A stretch of DNA of 64,000 bases, taken from contig CAXXKX010000003.1 of the NCBI GenBank assembly GCA_963676655.2, positions 4,960,001-5,024,000 of the forward strand. Direction: 5' to 3'. Of the stretch, positions 44,214-53,773 are shown piece after piece. The notes under the pieces are model-generated. The model searched no databases, had not been told where the DNA came from, and saw only the letters and a list, made by a program, of their open reading frames with translations. The stretch is from G963676655 sp963676655. GTDB taxonomy: Bacteria > Verrucomicrobiota > Lentisphaeria > Victivallales > Victivallaceae. The position numbers were made by a program, and so were the translations under genes. Position 1 is the stretch's first letter; every line of letters begins with the position of its first letter.

Positions 44214-44669
44214 ATGGAAGGTGCATTTAAAGCCATTTTGTTTCTGATATTTTATTTCAATTTGATGTATTTCATGGATATGCCTCATCGCGCGGCTCCG
44301 GTTCGTGGAGATGTGTTTGATGGCGTTTTAGCGGCAGTTCAGATTGTTTTTATGTACTGGTTTGTTTATTGCTATTGTCTTGGGACTGGTCTGTTTGAAA
44401 GATTAAAGTCCAAAGGCGCCGAAGTTCTCTTAGGGCTATCTGTTTTGTTTGCTTTCGGTTACATCGTTTATAATTTTTTCCCGCATTGGATTCCTCCTGA
44501 ACGTCTCAGCAATATTTTTGCCGATACTAAAAAACAATTGATCGTTTTTATGGTGCTTGGGTTTATGGTTGAAGTGAAAAATCGATCATCCCGAATGAAG
44601 ACCAAGGAGCATGTCAACTCTAAACCATTTTTAAAGAAAAAAAGCCGTCCTGATAAAGGGACGGCTTGA
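44214..44669 (+). CDS. Small four-helix membrane protein, unknown
   Basis: The 151-residue protein has about four membrane helices and a basic C-terminal tail (KPFLKKKSRPDKGTA). Its GC content is closer to the core genome than to the AT-rich row before it, so it may mark the edge of the island. The last codons are encoded by the hairpin that terminates leuCD on the other strand, so the true 3' end of the gene is constrained by that structure. Function is unknown. Confidence 0.65.
   Translation: MEGAFKAILFLIFYFNLMYFMDMPHRAAPVRGDVFDGVLAAVQIVFMYWFVYCYCLGTGLFERLKSKGAEVLLGLSVLFAFGYIVYNFFPHWIPPERLSNIFADTKKQLIVFMVLGFMVEVKNRSSRMKTKEHVNSKPFLKKKSRPDKGTA
44633..44668 (-). terminator. Intrinsic terminator of the leuCD operon
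   Basis: AAGCCGTCC (44642-44650) pairs with GGACGGCTT (44659-44667) around an eight-base loop. On the minus strand the stem is followed by a run of T residues, giving a strong Rho-independent terminator 20 bases past the leuD stop. It overlaps the 3' end of the convergent membrane-protein gene. Confidence 0.9.
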
Positions 44670-44688
44670 GTGTGTAAAGAGGCGCTGA

Positions 44689-45213
44689 TTAATAAGTTTT
44701 GTCAGCGTATTCCACCCATCCTCCAGATCTGACGAGAGTTTCGTCGAAGCCGGCGAGGTTGAAGTCGATCTCTTTTGTTGCGCCAGCGACGGAAACAATG
44801 ATCTTGGAGTTGTCGATGTCAACTTCGATTTCACAGTCTTTGCCACTGAATTCGTTAAACAACATGTCAATCTTTTCAACCGGAAGCTCGATCGCCATCA
44901 TGCCGCAGTTGTACATGTTCTGACGGAAAATACGGGCAAAGTTTTCCGCGACAACAACGTTGATATCGTTTACTTCCAGTGCCCACGGAGCGTGTTCACG
45001 AGAAGAACCGCAGCCGAAATTAGCGCGGGTTACGACAACCGCTTTACCTTCGATGTCAGTCGCTGGATTGAAGCCTTCAAGCTCCAGATCTTCAAGCAGG
45101 TACGGTTTCAGAGCTTCTTTAGTGATCTCGGTCAGGTATTTGGCCGGGATTATTTCATCGGTATTGATATCGGATCTGTCCAGAAACAGTACTTTTCCTT
45201 TAAAACTTTTCAT
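44689..45213 (-). CDS. leuD: 3-isopropylmalate dehydratase small subunit
   Basis: LeuD is the small subunit of isopropylmalate isomerase, which with LeuC interconverts 2- and 3-isopropylmalate in leucine synthesis. The 174-residue protein has the swivel-domain signatures INTDEIIPAKYL and FGCGSSREHAPWAL. Length fits the short form used by archaea and many anaerobes. It begins 10 bases behind leuC and ends at a strong terminator. Members of this subgroup can also act on homoaconitate or citramalate-derived substrates; leucine synthesis is most likely. Confidence 0.92.
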   Translation of the reverse strand: MKSFKGKVLFLDRSDINTDEIIPAKYLTEITKEALKPYLLEDLELEGFNPATDIEGKAVVVTRANFGCGSSREHAPWALEVNDINVVVAENFARIFRQNMYNCGMMAIELPVEKIDMLFNEFSGKDCEIEVDIDNSKIIVSVAGATKEIDFNLAGFDETLVRSGGWVEYADKTY

Positions 45214-45223
45214 TGTTTTCTCC

Positions 45224-46513
45224 TTACCCCTTGTACAAGGGGGAGTTGGTAATTTTTCCGGTGATGCTGGTAGCCGCCGCGGTGGCAGGACTCATCAGGT
45301 GAACCATGCCGCCTTTACCCATTCTACCGTTGAAGTTACGGTTTGTGGTAGAAGCCGCGACTTCGCCGTTGGCCAGAACGCCGTTACTCATACCCAGGCA
45401 AGCTCCGCAAGTCGGGTTGGTCACGCAGAAACCTGCATCTTGGAAAATCTTGATAATGCCTTCTTCCAAAGCCTTAGAGAAGATATCGGGAGTAGCCGGG
45501 GAAACAATGCCACGCACGTTGTCGCTGATTTTATTGCCCTTGAGGATTCCAGCAGCAACCCTGAGGTCTTCAATACGTCCGTTTGTACATGAACCAATGT
45601 ATATCTGGTCTACCGGAGTACCTTCCATTTCGCTTACTGACTTAACCTGGTCAGGTTTGTAACCGAAAGTTACCTGCGGAGCCAGATCGCTGATGTCGTA
45701 CTCATAAACCGCTTCGTATTCCGCGTCTTCGTCGGAAACCCATTTCTGGAAGTCTTCGAGAGCCGTTTCTTTTGAAGCGTAATCGTCTTTGATAAAGTCC
45801 CAGAGGTACTCAACTGTGACCTGGTCCGGATAACAAACGCCGCAAGTCCCGCCGGCTTCAATTGCCATGTTGCAGAGAGTCATACGTGATTCCATGCTCA
45901 TGCGGTCGATGACCGGGCCGGTGAATTCCATGACCATGTTGGTCGCGCCGTTAACGGTCATTTCCTTGATGATGAACAGAATCAGGTCTTTCGCGTAAAC
46001 GCCTTCCTGCAGCTCTCCATTGATCACGAATTTAATCGTCTTGGGAGCCTTGAAGGTACAGACTCCTTTCAGGATACCGACTTCAAGGTCAGTGGAGCCG
46101 ACGCCGGCTGCAAATGCACCGAACGCACCGTGCGTACAAGTGTGCGAGTCGCCCATGATGATAGTGTAACCAGGACGGGCAAAACCCTTTTCCGGGAAGA
46201 TCGCGTGGCATACGCCGTTGCGGCCGATATCAAAGAAATCCTTGATCCCGTGTCTTCTGGCCCAGTCGCGCATGATCTTGCCCTGCTCGGCGGTTTTGGA
46301 ATCCTTGGCCGGGGTCACGTGGTCGATAACCGCTTTGATTTTATTAGGATCGAAAACCCTGTCTTTGCCGCGGGCAACGAGGTCGTTGATCGCGATCGGT
46401 GTAGTGATCTCATGGCAGAAAACAGCGTCCAGGCGGAGAACATTGACTTCATCCCCGAACGGCTTGTCAACGAGATGACTGTCAAAGATCTTTTGTGTGA
46501 TGGTCTTTCCCAT
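45224..46513 (-). CDS. leuC: 3-isopropylmalate dehydratase large subunit
   Basis: The 429-residue aconitase-family protein binds a [4Fe-4S] cluster through Cys in IGSCTNG and the pair in NPTCGACLG, and has the GDSHTCTHGAFGAFAAG substrate block. It belongs to the shorter LeuC group. With LeuD it performs the second step of leucine synthesis. The gene begins 40 bases behind the XRE-cupin regulator gene and is followed by leuD, so the three may share a transcript. leuA and leuB are not in the window. Confidence 0.93.
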   Translation of the reverse strand: MGKTITQKIFDSHLVDKPFGDEVNVLRLDAVFCHEITTPIAINDLVARGKDRVFDPNKIKAVIDHVTPAKDSKTAEQGKIMRDWARRHGIKDFFDIGRNGVCHAIFPEKGFARPGYTIIMGDSHTCTHGAFGAFAAGVGSTDLEVGILKGVCTFKAPKTIKFVINGELQEGVYAKDLILFIIKEMTVNGATNMVMEFTGPVIDRMSMESRMTLCNMAIEAGGTCGVCYPDQVTVEYLWDFIKDDYASKETALEDFQKWVSDEDAEYEAVYEYDISDLAPQVTFGYKPDQVKSVSEMEGTPVDQIYIGSCTNGRIEDLRVAAGILKGNKISDNVRGIVSPATPDIFSKALEEGIIKIFQDAGFCVTNPTCGACLGMSNGVLANGEVAASTTNRNFNGRMGKGGMVHLMSPATAAATSITGKITNSPLYKG

Positions 46514-46553
46514 TTCTATGCTCCTTTTTACAGGTTGGTTTATAGTTATTTAC

Positions 46554-47123
46554 CTAAAATTTCTTTTTCGGCGGAGTAACCACCCAGAACGCTTTCAAGG
46601 GCTGGTCTCCTTTGTTTTTAAGCACATGCGGACTGTCCGCGGCAAAAGAAATGCTGTCGCCTTCCTGAAGCCTCACAGCTTGGTTTCCAATGCAAAATTC
46701 ACCTTCCCCGGAAATCAGAATTCCCAACTCCTTGCCTTTGTGTCCGCAGACATTACTGCCGCTTTCAGCTCCGGAAGCGATTTCCAGGTAATATGCCTCA
46801 ATTCCATGCTCTTCCTCCTCGTCAGGAGTACGAGAGAGTCTTTCATAACTAACGCTTCCTTCAATCAGCCTGTAGCGTTCGTTTTTCCTGACGACATTTA
46901 TCTGTTTTGTCTTGTTCAAATCTTTGAACAGGTAATCCATGTCAATATTCAAAATATCCGCAATATCCAGCAGCGTATCGATAGCCGGAGATATCCGGTT
47001 TCGCTCAATCTGCGAAATCAGGCTTTCACTGACATTGGCCTGCGTCGCCACTTCTTTCATCGTCATCCCCCGCCTCTTACGGACCTGACGCAGTTTAGCT
47101 CCAAATTGATATTTCATACTCAT
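46554..47123 (-). CDS. XRE-family regulator with cupin sensor domain
   Basis: The 189-residue protein has an HTH_3 domain at residues about 8-62 (MKEVATQANVSESLISQIERNRISPAIDTL) and a C-terminal cupin barrel at about 110-185 (GHKGKELGILISGEGEF, then RLQEGDSISFAADSPH). This architecture (as in PuuR and relatives) senses a small ligand in the cupin barrel. It is directly upstream of leuCD with a 40-base gap and the same orientation, so it may control leucine genes or itself. Ligand and operator are not visible. Confidence 0.9.
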   Translation of the reverse strand: MSMKYQFGAKLRQVRKRRGMTMKEVATQANVSESLISQIERNRISPAIDTLLDIADILNIDMDYLFKDLNKTKQINVVRKNERYRLIEGSVSYERLSRTPDEEEEHGIEAYYLEIASGAESGSNVCGHKGKELGILISGEGEFCIGNQAVRLQEGDSISFAADSPHVLKNKGDQPLKAFWVVTPPKKKF

Positions 47124-47358
47124 TCTTTACATATACTAAAGTTACTTTACGATAATTTAAGTGAATATATTAAAAAGTCAACTGTTTAAATATTTTTTTA
47201 GCGGAAATTTTGATGGTGGCAACTTATGTTGAAGCTATGGCAAACGTACAATCGGCAAAGATATTTCTCTTACGAGCAAGCTAATATAGACCAAATTGAG
47301 AGCTTTGAAAGTCGTAAATGGTACCAAGCGGCACCTTTTTTAAGTGTTTTGAGCATAA

Positions 47359-47453
<95 letters not shown>

Positions 47454-47539
47454 GCAATGGAGAATCAAAATATAGTTCTGTTTTATATTTTTTCAAGTAT
47501 TACTCTAACGCAAATATTGGAAAATCATTAACTCTGTAA

Positions 47540-47872
47540 TCGGTCAGGCCAATTACGAGGCGTCATGAGTTGCATGACAAATGCGCTTCGCTGCGAACGG
47601 CATGACCGCTCCGGACCACTCCCGTGTATGACTTGGTGCGGTAGGACTGATTGATGAGGCGACCCAGACAAAAGTCAGCAATGTCAAATTGCCGCGAATT
47701 ACGCCCTGCGTTCAACGCTTTTGAAAAACTCTGAATCGTTTTTCAAAACCATCACTCCATGCGAGCTGAACTGTTTAACACGCAATAAATTGCGTAACTT
47801 ACTTTCGCCGCTTGCGGCGACCAACGCTCCTGCGCTGGGTCCAGTCCGGCAACGCCACGTCATGCGACATGG
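47540..47872. other. Repeat-rich intergenic stretch
   Basis: This stretch holds no gene. The 3' part, around CTTACTTTCGCCGCTTGCGG and the following CGACCAACGCTCCTGCGCTGG, matches the reverse complement of about 61335-61400 with small differences, so it is a second dispersed repeat family. A short hairpin (AACGCTTTTGAAAAACTC with AATCGTTTTTCAAAA) lies near 47720-47745. The MITE-like copy follows directly. Confidence 0.6.
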
Positions 47873-48030
47873 TTATTACTCCGGCTGATAATAACCTTGC
47901 TTTATATGTCGCCCCTTCAGGGCTTTTAATGTTTTCTAACTGTTCCCCTCAATCACCCCGGGCTGCTGCTATGTGCCGCGCTTTCAGCGCTATTCAATAA
48001 ATGCAATATGATTATAGGCCGGACTAATAG
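47873..48030. repeat. MITE-like repeat, copy 2 (uninterrupted)
   Basis: This 158-base element is the reverse-oriented, intact version of the repeat split by the IS at 35246-36918. Its ends are TTATTACTCCGGCTGATAAT and the complement of CTATTAGTCCGGCCTATAAT, imperfect inverted repeats. The site homologous to the IS target is present here, unoccupied, as part of CGCCCCTTCAGGGCTTTTAA. It is non-coding. Confidence 0.85.
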
Positions 48031-48188
48031 CATGCCGGGGCGGAATAATTTAAATATTTTTCTTTCTTTTTTACTTTTGATGGACCAATCCAATAACGAT
48101 TTTCTTATTATTAATCCGGATTTTTCCACAATAAAACTTGCTGTGTAAACGTTTATAGACTAAAATAAAGGTAAAAACTGGAGTTTTT

Positions 48189-49934
48189 ATGAAAAATATA
48201 TTTGCTGTATCACTGTTGCTGCCGATGGTTGCGTTTGCGGCCGCGCCGACGTCAAAGCCGGAAACGAAGCAAGTCAAGGCCGCGGACTATTCCAAAGCCT
48301 ATGAGTCGCCAATGCCTTTTATGGAGGCTAACGGAATCGATAAATATGCTATGGCGGACTGGAGACGTCACAAAATCCCGGTTGGGAAAATGTGTTCGGA
48401 CGCGGTTTTTCTGCGTCGCGTTTATATTGACCTGATCGGGACGATGCCGAAATACAAGGAGACGGTGGCTTTTTTAAACAGCAAAGATCCGAATAAACGG
48501 GAAAAACTGGTGGATCAGCTCATGCAGCGCGATGAATTTGCCGATTACTGGTCGTTGAAATGGTGCGATATTTTGCGGGTCAAGTCAGAATTTCCGATCA
48601 ATCTTTGGCCGAACGCGGTGCAGGCGTATCACCATTGGATAAGGGAGGCGGTACGCAGCAACATGCCTTATGACCGGTTTGCGCGTGAACTCCTGACGGC
48701 GGTCGGCAGTAATTTCAGGTTGCCCCAGGTTAATTTCTACCGGGCGGTGCCGAACCGGAAGCCGGAGGGCATTGCTTCGGCCGCTGCCTTGATCTTTATG
48801 GGGACCCGGATTGAAAAATGGCCGGAAGCCGATCGTCAGGAACTGGCAAAATTCTTTTCCCGCGTTAACTATAAACATACCGCGGAATGGAAAGAGGAGA
48901 TTGTAAGTCTCGATCAGAAACCGGTCGAAACCATGAAAATCAAAATCCCGGGCGAAGAAGAAGTTATAGTCAAACCGGATCAGGATCCGCGCGTGGCTTT
49001 TGCCGATTGGCTGATCACGCCGGAAAACCGCTGGTTTGCCAGGGCGGCGGTCAATCGGGTGTGGTATTGGTTTTTCAACCGGGGCATAATTAACGAACCG
49101 GACGATATCCGGTTGACGAAGATGAAACCGAAAGGTTTTTGGGGAACTGTGTTGTTCAAGTCGGCGGAACCGGACAAAAATTATCCGGATAATCCACCCG
49201 CCAACCCGGAACTGCTGCGTTATCTTGAGGATGAATTTATCAAGTCAGGTTATGATTTTAAAAAACTTTGCCGTTTGATCGTCAATTCATCCACCTATCA
49301 GCAGTCGTTCATCCGGCATGATAAGAATCCGTTGGCGGAACAACATTTCGCGGTTTATTCTATCAAACGGCTCCACGCGGAAGTTCTGATCGACTTTTTA
49401 CTGTTTCTCAGCAAGAGCCATGAGAAATACAGCAGTGTGATCCCAGAACCGTTTACCTATATTCCACCTGAGCAACGGACCATTGCGCTGGCCGACGGCA
49501 GTATTTCAAGTTCGTTTCTGGAAACGTTCGGGCGTCCGGCCAGGGACAGCGGTAAGTTGACCGAGCGGACCGGTCAGGTTACATATGCGCAAAGGCTTTT
49601 CCTGCTGAATTCCACTTTTGTCCAGAATAAACTGTTGAATACGCCGCTGATGCGGCCTTTGGCCAGAATCAGTGAGAACGATCCTGATAAAGTCATTACT
49701 AACACTTATCTGATGCTGCTGGCGCGCAAACCGACGGCTGAGGAGTTGAAGATTCTGGAAAAACGGTATCCGTCTGACAAACCGCCGAAATGGGTTTTGA
49801 AAATGAAGAACCCGAAATGGCGCAAGCTGCAGATCAAGAAGATAAACCGGGCCCGGGCAATGAAGAATTTTGACGTCAACCGGGAACTTATGTGGGCGCT
49901 GGTCAATTCAAAAGAATTTTTATTCCAACATTAA
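48189..49934 (+). CDS. Secreted DUF1549/DUF1553 protein
   Basis: The 581-residue protein has a signal peptide (MKNIFAVSLLLPMVAFAAAP). DUF1549 covers about residues 50-200 (FLRRVYIDLIGTMP and WSLKWCDILRVKSEF). DUF1553 follows at about 265-560 (NRWFARAAVNRVWYWFFNRGI and YDFKKLCRLIVNSSTYQQS). These paired domains are characteristic of Planctomycetes, Verrucomicrobia and Lentisphaerae and are nearly always followed by a DUF1501 gene, as here. Function is unproven; a role in secreted polymer or surface-protein handling is suspected. GGAG precedes ATG 48189. Confidence 0.93.
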   Translation: MKNIFAVSLLLPMVAFAAAPTSKPETKQVKAADYSKAYESPMPFMEANGIDKYAMADWRRHKIPVGKMCSDAVFLRRVYIDLIGTMPKYKETVAFLNSKDPNKREKLVDQLMQRDEFADYWSLKWCDILRVKSEFPINLWPNAVQAYHHWIREAVRSNMPYDRFARELLTAVGSNFRLPQVNFYRAVPNRKPEGIASAAALIFMGTRIEKWPEADRQELAKFFSRVNYKHTAEWKEEIVSLDQKPVETMKIKIPGEEEVIVKPDQDPRVAFADWLITPENRWFARAAVNRVWYWFFNRGIINEPDDIRLTKMKPKGFWGTVLFKSAEPDKNYPDNPPANPELLRYLEDEFIKSGYDFKKLCRLIVNSSTYQQSFIRHDKNPLAEQHFAVYSIKRLHAEVLIDFLLFLSKSHEKYSSVIPEPFTYIPPEQRTIALADGSISSSFLETFGRPARDSGKLTERTGQVTYAQRLFLLNSTFVQNKLLNTPLMRPLARISENDPDKVITNTYLMLLARKPTAEELKILEKRYPSDKPPKWVLKMKNPKWRKLQIKKINRARAMKNFDVNRELMWALVNSKEFLFQH

Positions 49935-49951
49935 TGGGAAAGGCTGATAAA

Positions 49952-51319
49952 ATGAGTAAAAATAAGCAAAAAAGTAATTCCCATGAGCATAACGGCATGA
50001 GCCGCAGGGAGTTTTTACGGAACAGCACGGTTACCATGGGCGGTTTGATGCTTGCCGGTATGCTGCCTGCGAGGCTGCAAGGTGCCGTCAAAAAAGTGGA
50101 AACCCCGCATCGGGCCAAATCGATCATCGAGATATGGATGTGGGGCGGACCTTCTCATCTGGAAACTTTTGACCCGAAACCGGATGCCGGTTCCGATTAT
50201 AATGGCGGCAAAACCGCTATCCCGACCAATGTAAAAGGGATGTACCTGAGTGAATATTTGCCGCAGTTGGCCAAGTGTGCCGATAAATTTTCGATTATCC
50301 GCAGCATGACACACGGAATCAATGGTCATGAGACCGCCACATATATTATGCAGACCGGACGCAAGCCTGACGGTCAGGTTTTTCCCGCTATCGGGGCGGT
50401 AGTCGGGTTGCTTAACGGCCGGGGAAAAGGTTATGAAGGCAAGATTCCGCCGTATGTGGTGTTGACCCAGAACAAGGGGCGTTTTTCCGAGTCGGGATTC
50501 TTGAATCCGCGTTACAAACCGCTGGTTACCGGCGGCCGTCCGGAATCATCGGTCTTCATCGTTGAGGGGATTGTGGCTAAAAACATAACCCAGGAGCAAC
50601 AGCTGAAGCGGCGTAAAATGCTGCAGGAAATAGATACCATGGGACGGGCTTTACCAGATAATAAAGCCTTGAAACAGTTTGATCAGGCGGGTGAGGAAGC
50701 CTACGACTTAATTGCCGGTAATTCCGGAAAGGTGTTTGATTTGAATCAGGAGACCAAGGAGGTTCGGGATCGTTACGGACGCAATCACTTTGGCCAGTCA
50801 TGTCTGGCGGCCAGACGCCTGGTGGAACAGGGCGTTCCCTATATCACAATCAATGCCCAGGGTTGGGACACCCATAAAAAACATTTTGACGCCATGCGGC
50901 GCAAGCTGCCTGAAGTTGATCAGGGCTTATCCGCGTTGTTGGAGGACCTTGATAAAAAAGGTCTGTTGGACAGCACTATTATCTGGTGCAGCGGCGAATT
51001 CGGGCGCGGGCCTAAGATTCAGACGGAAGAACCCTGGAACGGAGGTCGCAGTCACTTCGGCAAATGTTTCAGCGCCCTGGTTGCCGGCGGCGGCTTTAAA
51101 GGCGGCTGCGTGGTCGGCTCTTCGGACCGGACCGGTGAAAACGTAGCGACTCGTCCGGTGTATCCTCAGGATCTGCTTGGCAGCATTTACGAGTTGGCCG
51201 GGATCGACCCGGATGGACCTTTACCGAATCCGATGGGAAAGAACCTGAAAATTTTGCCGCCGGAATCAAAGCAGGGCAGATTGCGCGAGATTTATAAATA
51301 TCCGGTGGTGAAAAAATGA
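49952..51319 (+). CDS. Tat-exported DUF1501 protein
   Basis: The 455-residue protein has a twin-arginine signal (MSRREFLRNSTVTMGGLMLA, residues about 16-35). The DUF1501 body is related to the alkaline phosphatase/sulfatase fold, with WMWGGPSHLETFDPKP, GWDTHKKHFD and CSGEFGRGPKI holding likely metal ligands. Tat export suggests that it folds with a cofactor before export. ATG 49952 has AAAGG eight bases upstream; an in-frame ATG overlapping the previous stop (49934) is an alternative. It is coupled to the DUF1549 gene before it and to the PPC gene behind it by an ATGA overlap. Confidence 0.93.
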   Translation: MSKNKQKSNSHEHNGMSRREFLRNSTVTMGGLMLAGMLPARLQGAVKKVETPHRAKSIIEIWMWGGPSHLETFDPKPDAGSDYNGGKTAIPTNVKGMYLSEYLPQLAKCADKFSIIRSMTHGINGHETATYIMQTGRKPDGQVFPAIGAVVGLLNGRGKGYEGKIPPYVVLTQNKGRFSESGFLNPRYKPLVTGGRPESSVFIVEGIVAKNITQEQQLKRRKMLQEIDTMGRALPDNKALKQFDQAGEEAYDLIAGNSGKVFDLNQETKEVRDRYGRNHFGQSCLAARRLVEQGVPYITINAQGWDTHKKHFDAMRRKLPEVDQGLSALLEDLDKKGLLDSTIIWCSGEFGRGPKIQTEEPWNGGRSHFGKCFSALVAGGGFKGGCVVGSSDRTGENVATRPVYPQDLLGSIYELAGIDPDGPLPNPMGKNLKILPPESKQGRLREIYKYPVVKK

Positions 51320-53532
51320 AAAAAGTCTTATGCTCCAGTTTATTTTTTGCGATAGTCTGTTCACTGGTTGCGCGTCCAGAGGTCAGAACGCCTCATGCCG
51401 GGTATGCTTGTCCGGCCGGAGGCCAGGTCGGTACGACGGTGCAGATGGTGATCGGAGGACAGAATTTACATGGACTGAAGGGCGGTATTATCTCAGGGCA
51501 GGGTGTCGAGGTTGTTGAAGCCAGATTGTTCAGGCCTATAAGGAGGTTCAGTAATATCGCCAGAAACGCGCTTAAACCTATGTTTATAAATCATAACGCC
51601 GGACGAGATATGTTGTTTATTCCGCCGCGTCAGATTGAGGCGCTGAAGAAAAGAAAGCGTTATCTGGAACCGGATGAAACAATTCCCGGAGCGGGGCTGT
51701 CGCGTCGTGAACTGGCGGAAATAGTTAAGAAATTGTCTCCGCTGGAATATGAGCTGTTGCAATACGAGGTTTTCAAACAACGTAATGCCTTGCAAATGAG
51801 TCCGGCGATTTCTCAAATTGCCCTGGTCACTATAAAGATTGCTCCTGACGCGAAGCCGGGAATGCGTAAACTGTGGCTTAAATCCTCGCTTGGCCTGTCG
51901 AATCCGGTTAATATTATGGTCGGTAAGTTTCCTGAGAAGCAGGAAGAGGGCTTTAAACTGGTAGACCGAAATAAGCTTGAGCCCGGGAAGAAGCCGGCAT
52001 TGGCTATTCCAAGTCTGATGAACGGGCAGATCATGCCGGGTGAAGTTGACCGTTACAAGTTTACCGCGAAAAAAGGCAAAAAATATCGCTTCGAACTCTA
52101 CGGCCGGGCTCTGGTGCCGTTTTTAAGCGACGCGGTTCCCGGCTGGTTTCAGCCGGTGATCTCGGTCTCTGACGATAAAGGCAAACAGCTTGCCTATGCG
52201 GATGATTATCTTTACAAGCCGGACCCGATCCTGTTGTTTACCGCGCCGGAAGACGGGCAATATGAACTGCAGATCAGAGATTCGATTTATCGCGGCCGTG
52301 AGGATTTTGTTTACCGCCTGGCGGTAACTGAAGTTGATGTAGCGACAGGGCCGGATAAATTGCCTGAGCCGGATTTCAAGCTTGCGAAAGTTAGCGAGGT
52401 CGAGCCGAATGATAAAAAAGCAAACCCGCAGAAGGTCGCGTTCCCGTCGTTGATCTGTGGTACGATCAACAAACCGGGGGATGTTGATAATTTCAGTATT
52501 TCCGGTAAGGCCGGGGATGAAGTTGTCATGGAAGTCATTGCCCGCCGACTCGGTTCTCCTGTGGACTCCAGGCTCAATGTTTATGATGCCTCCGGCAAAA
52601 AGATTCAGTGGAACGATGATTTTGAACGTCTTAATGTCGGTTTGAAAACTCACCATTCCGACTCTTATATCCGCTTCAAATTACCGGCCGACGGCGAATA
52701 CACCGTTCAACTGTCCGATACTCAGCACCGCGGTGGTGCCGGTTGCGATTATTTCCTGCGCCTGGATCATCCAAAACCAGATTTCAAAGTATATATGCAG
52801 CCGTCGGTGATAAATCTTGAATATGGCGTGGGGACCGCGTTTCTGCTCCATGTTGTCCGGGAGGACGGCTTTGACAAGGATATCAACCTGAAGTTGAAGA
52901 AGGCGCCCAAAGAATGCGTTCTTTCGGGAACCAGACTCCCGGCCGGAACTAAAAAGATATATGTGGTGCTGACGGTTCCCAGTAAAATAAAGAAAGGCGA
53001 TCTTGAGTTGGAAATAGACGCGGTCGCCGAGATTGACGGCAAAGAGGTTGTTCATAAAGTAATCCCGTCTGATGAGATTATGCAGGCCTTCCTCTGGACC
53101 CATGTGGTTCCGGCGGAAGAGTTCCGGGTGGACCGGTCGCGCCGTCGCTGGAAAGTCGCGCATTTGGCGCCCAAAAAACAGCAGATTGAATTGACACCCG
53201 GCGGAACCGCTGAAATTATTGTTAAATCAAACAAAGTTCGAGATACCCAAAGGGTCTTTTTTGAACTGGATAATCCGCCTAAAGGAGTAGTTCTTAAAGA
53301 GATGGTGCCGGTTAAGGACCTGGTTTCAAAACTGGTTATCGCGGCCGACGCCAATGCCAAGCCGGTTGCGGAAAACCTGGTTATTCGTTGTCTGGTTGAA
53401 GGTAAATATGAGGATAAGAAAACCAAACAGCAAAGGACTTACGTCTCCGACTCCGGCGTCCTGAGCGCGGTCCCGATCACCATCAAAGCCAAGCCGACTA
53501 AAAGCAAAGACCTGGCCTCCGCCAAACAATGA
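51316..53532 (+). CDS. Secreted protein with pre-peptidase C-terminal (PPC) domains
   Basis: The 738-residue protein has a signal peptide (MKKVLCSSLFFAIVCSLVARP). An IPT/TIG-like N-terminal domain (GTTVQMVIGGQNL) is followed by two PPC beta-sandwiches. One is at about 225-345 (PSLMNGQIMPGEVDRYKF to GQYELQIRDSIYRGREDFVY). The other is at about 350-480 (EVEPNDKKANPQ, GDVDNFSISGKAGDE, GEYTVQLSDTQHRGGAGCDY). Beta-rich segments complete the C-terminus. PPC domains mediate surface attachment or substrate binding of secreted enzymes. It is the third gene of the DUF1549-DUF1501-PPC operon, with an ATGA overlap, and probably works with those two proteins outside the cell. Confidence 0.9.
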   Translation: MKKVLCSSLFFAIVCSLVARPEVRTPHAGYACPAGGQVGTTVQMVIGGQNLHGLKGGIISGQGVEVVEARLFRPIRRFSNIARNALKPMFINHNAGRDMLFIPPRQIEALKKRKRYLEPDETIPGAGLSRRELAEIVKKLSPLEYELLQYEVFKQRNALQMSPAISQIALVTIKIAPDAKPGMRKLWLKSSLGLSNPVNIMVGKFPEKQEEGFKLVDRNKLEPGKKPALAIPSLMNGQIMPGEVDRYKFTAKKGKKYRFELYGRALVPFLSDAVPGWFQPVISVSDDKGKQLAYADDYLYKPDPILLFTAPEDGQYELQIRDSIYRGREDFVYRLAVTEVDVATGPDKLPEPDFKLAKVSEVEPNDKKANPQKVAFPSLICGTINKPGDVDNFSISGKAGDEVVMEVIARRLGSPVDSRLNVYDASGKKIQWNDDFERLNVGLKTHHSDSYIRFKLPADGEYTVQLSDTQHRGGAGCDYFLRLDHPKPDFKVYMQPSVINLEYGVGTAFLLHVVREDGFDKDINLKLKKAPKECVLSGTRLPAGTKKIYVVLTVPSKIKKGDLELEIDAVAEIDGKEVVHKVIPSDEIMQAFLWTHVVPAEEFRVDRSRRRWKVAHLAPKKQQIELTPGGTAEIIVKSNKVRDTQRVFFELDNPPKGVVLKEMVPVKDLVSKLVIAADANAKPVAENLVIRCLVEGKYEDKKTKQQRTYVSDSGVLSAVPITIKAKPTKSKDLASAKQ

Positions 53533-53773
53533 CTCAATCTTGGTTTTTACTTACACGAATTGCACGATAAATGTATTTGTCATGTTTTCTGCCAAGTACA
53601 AGTGACTTCATTTATGTATCGTGTTTGTGTTTAGGCGGTAGTTTTTGCAGTTGGAAAGACTTACTTCTTTCTAGTGAAACTATCTGTAATGGCTATTTGA
53701 TAATAGACTATTATTTTCTCGACAATAAATAAATATTTTTTTATAACACTTCATTTGACATTTATGAATTCTG

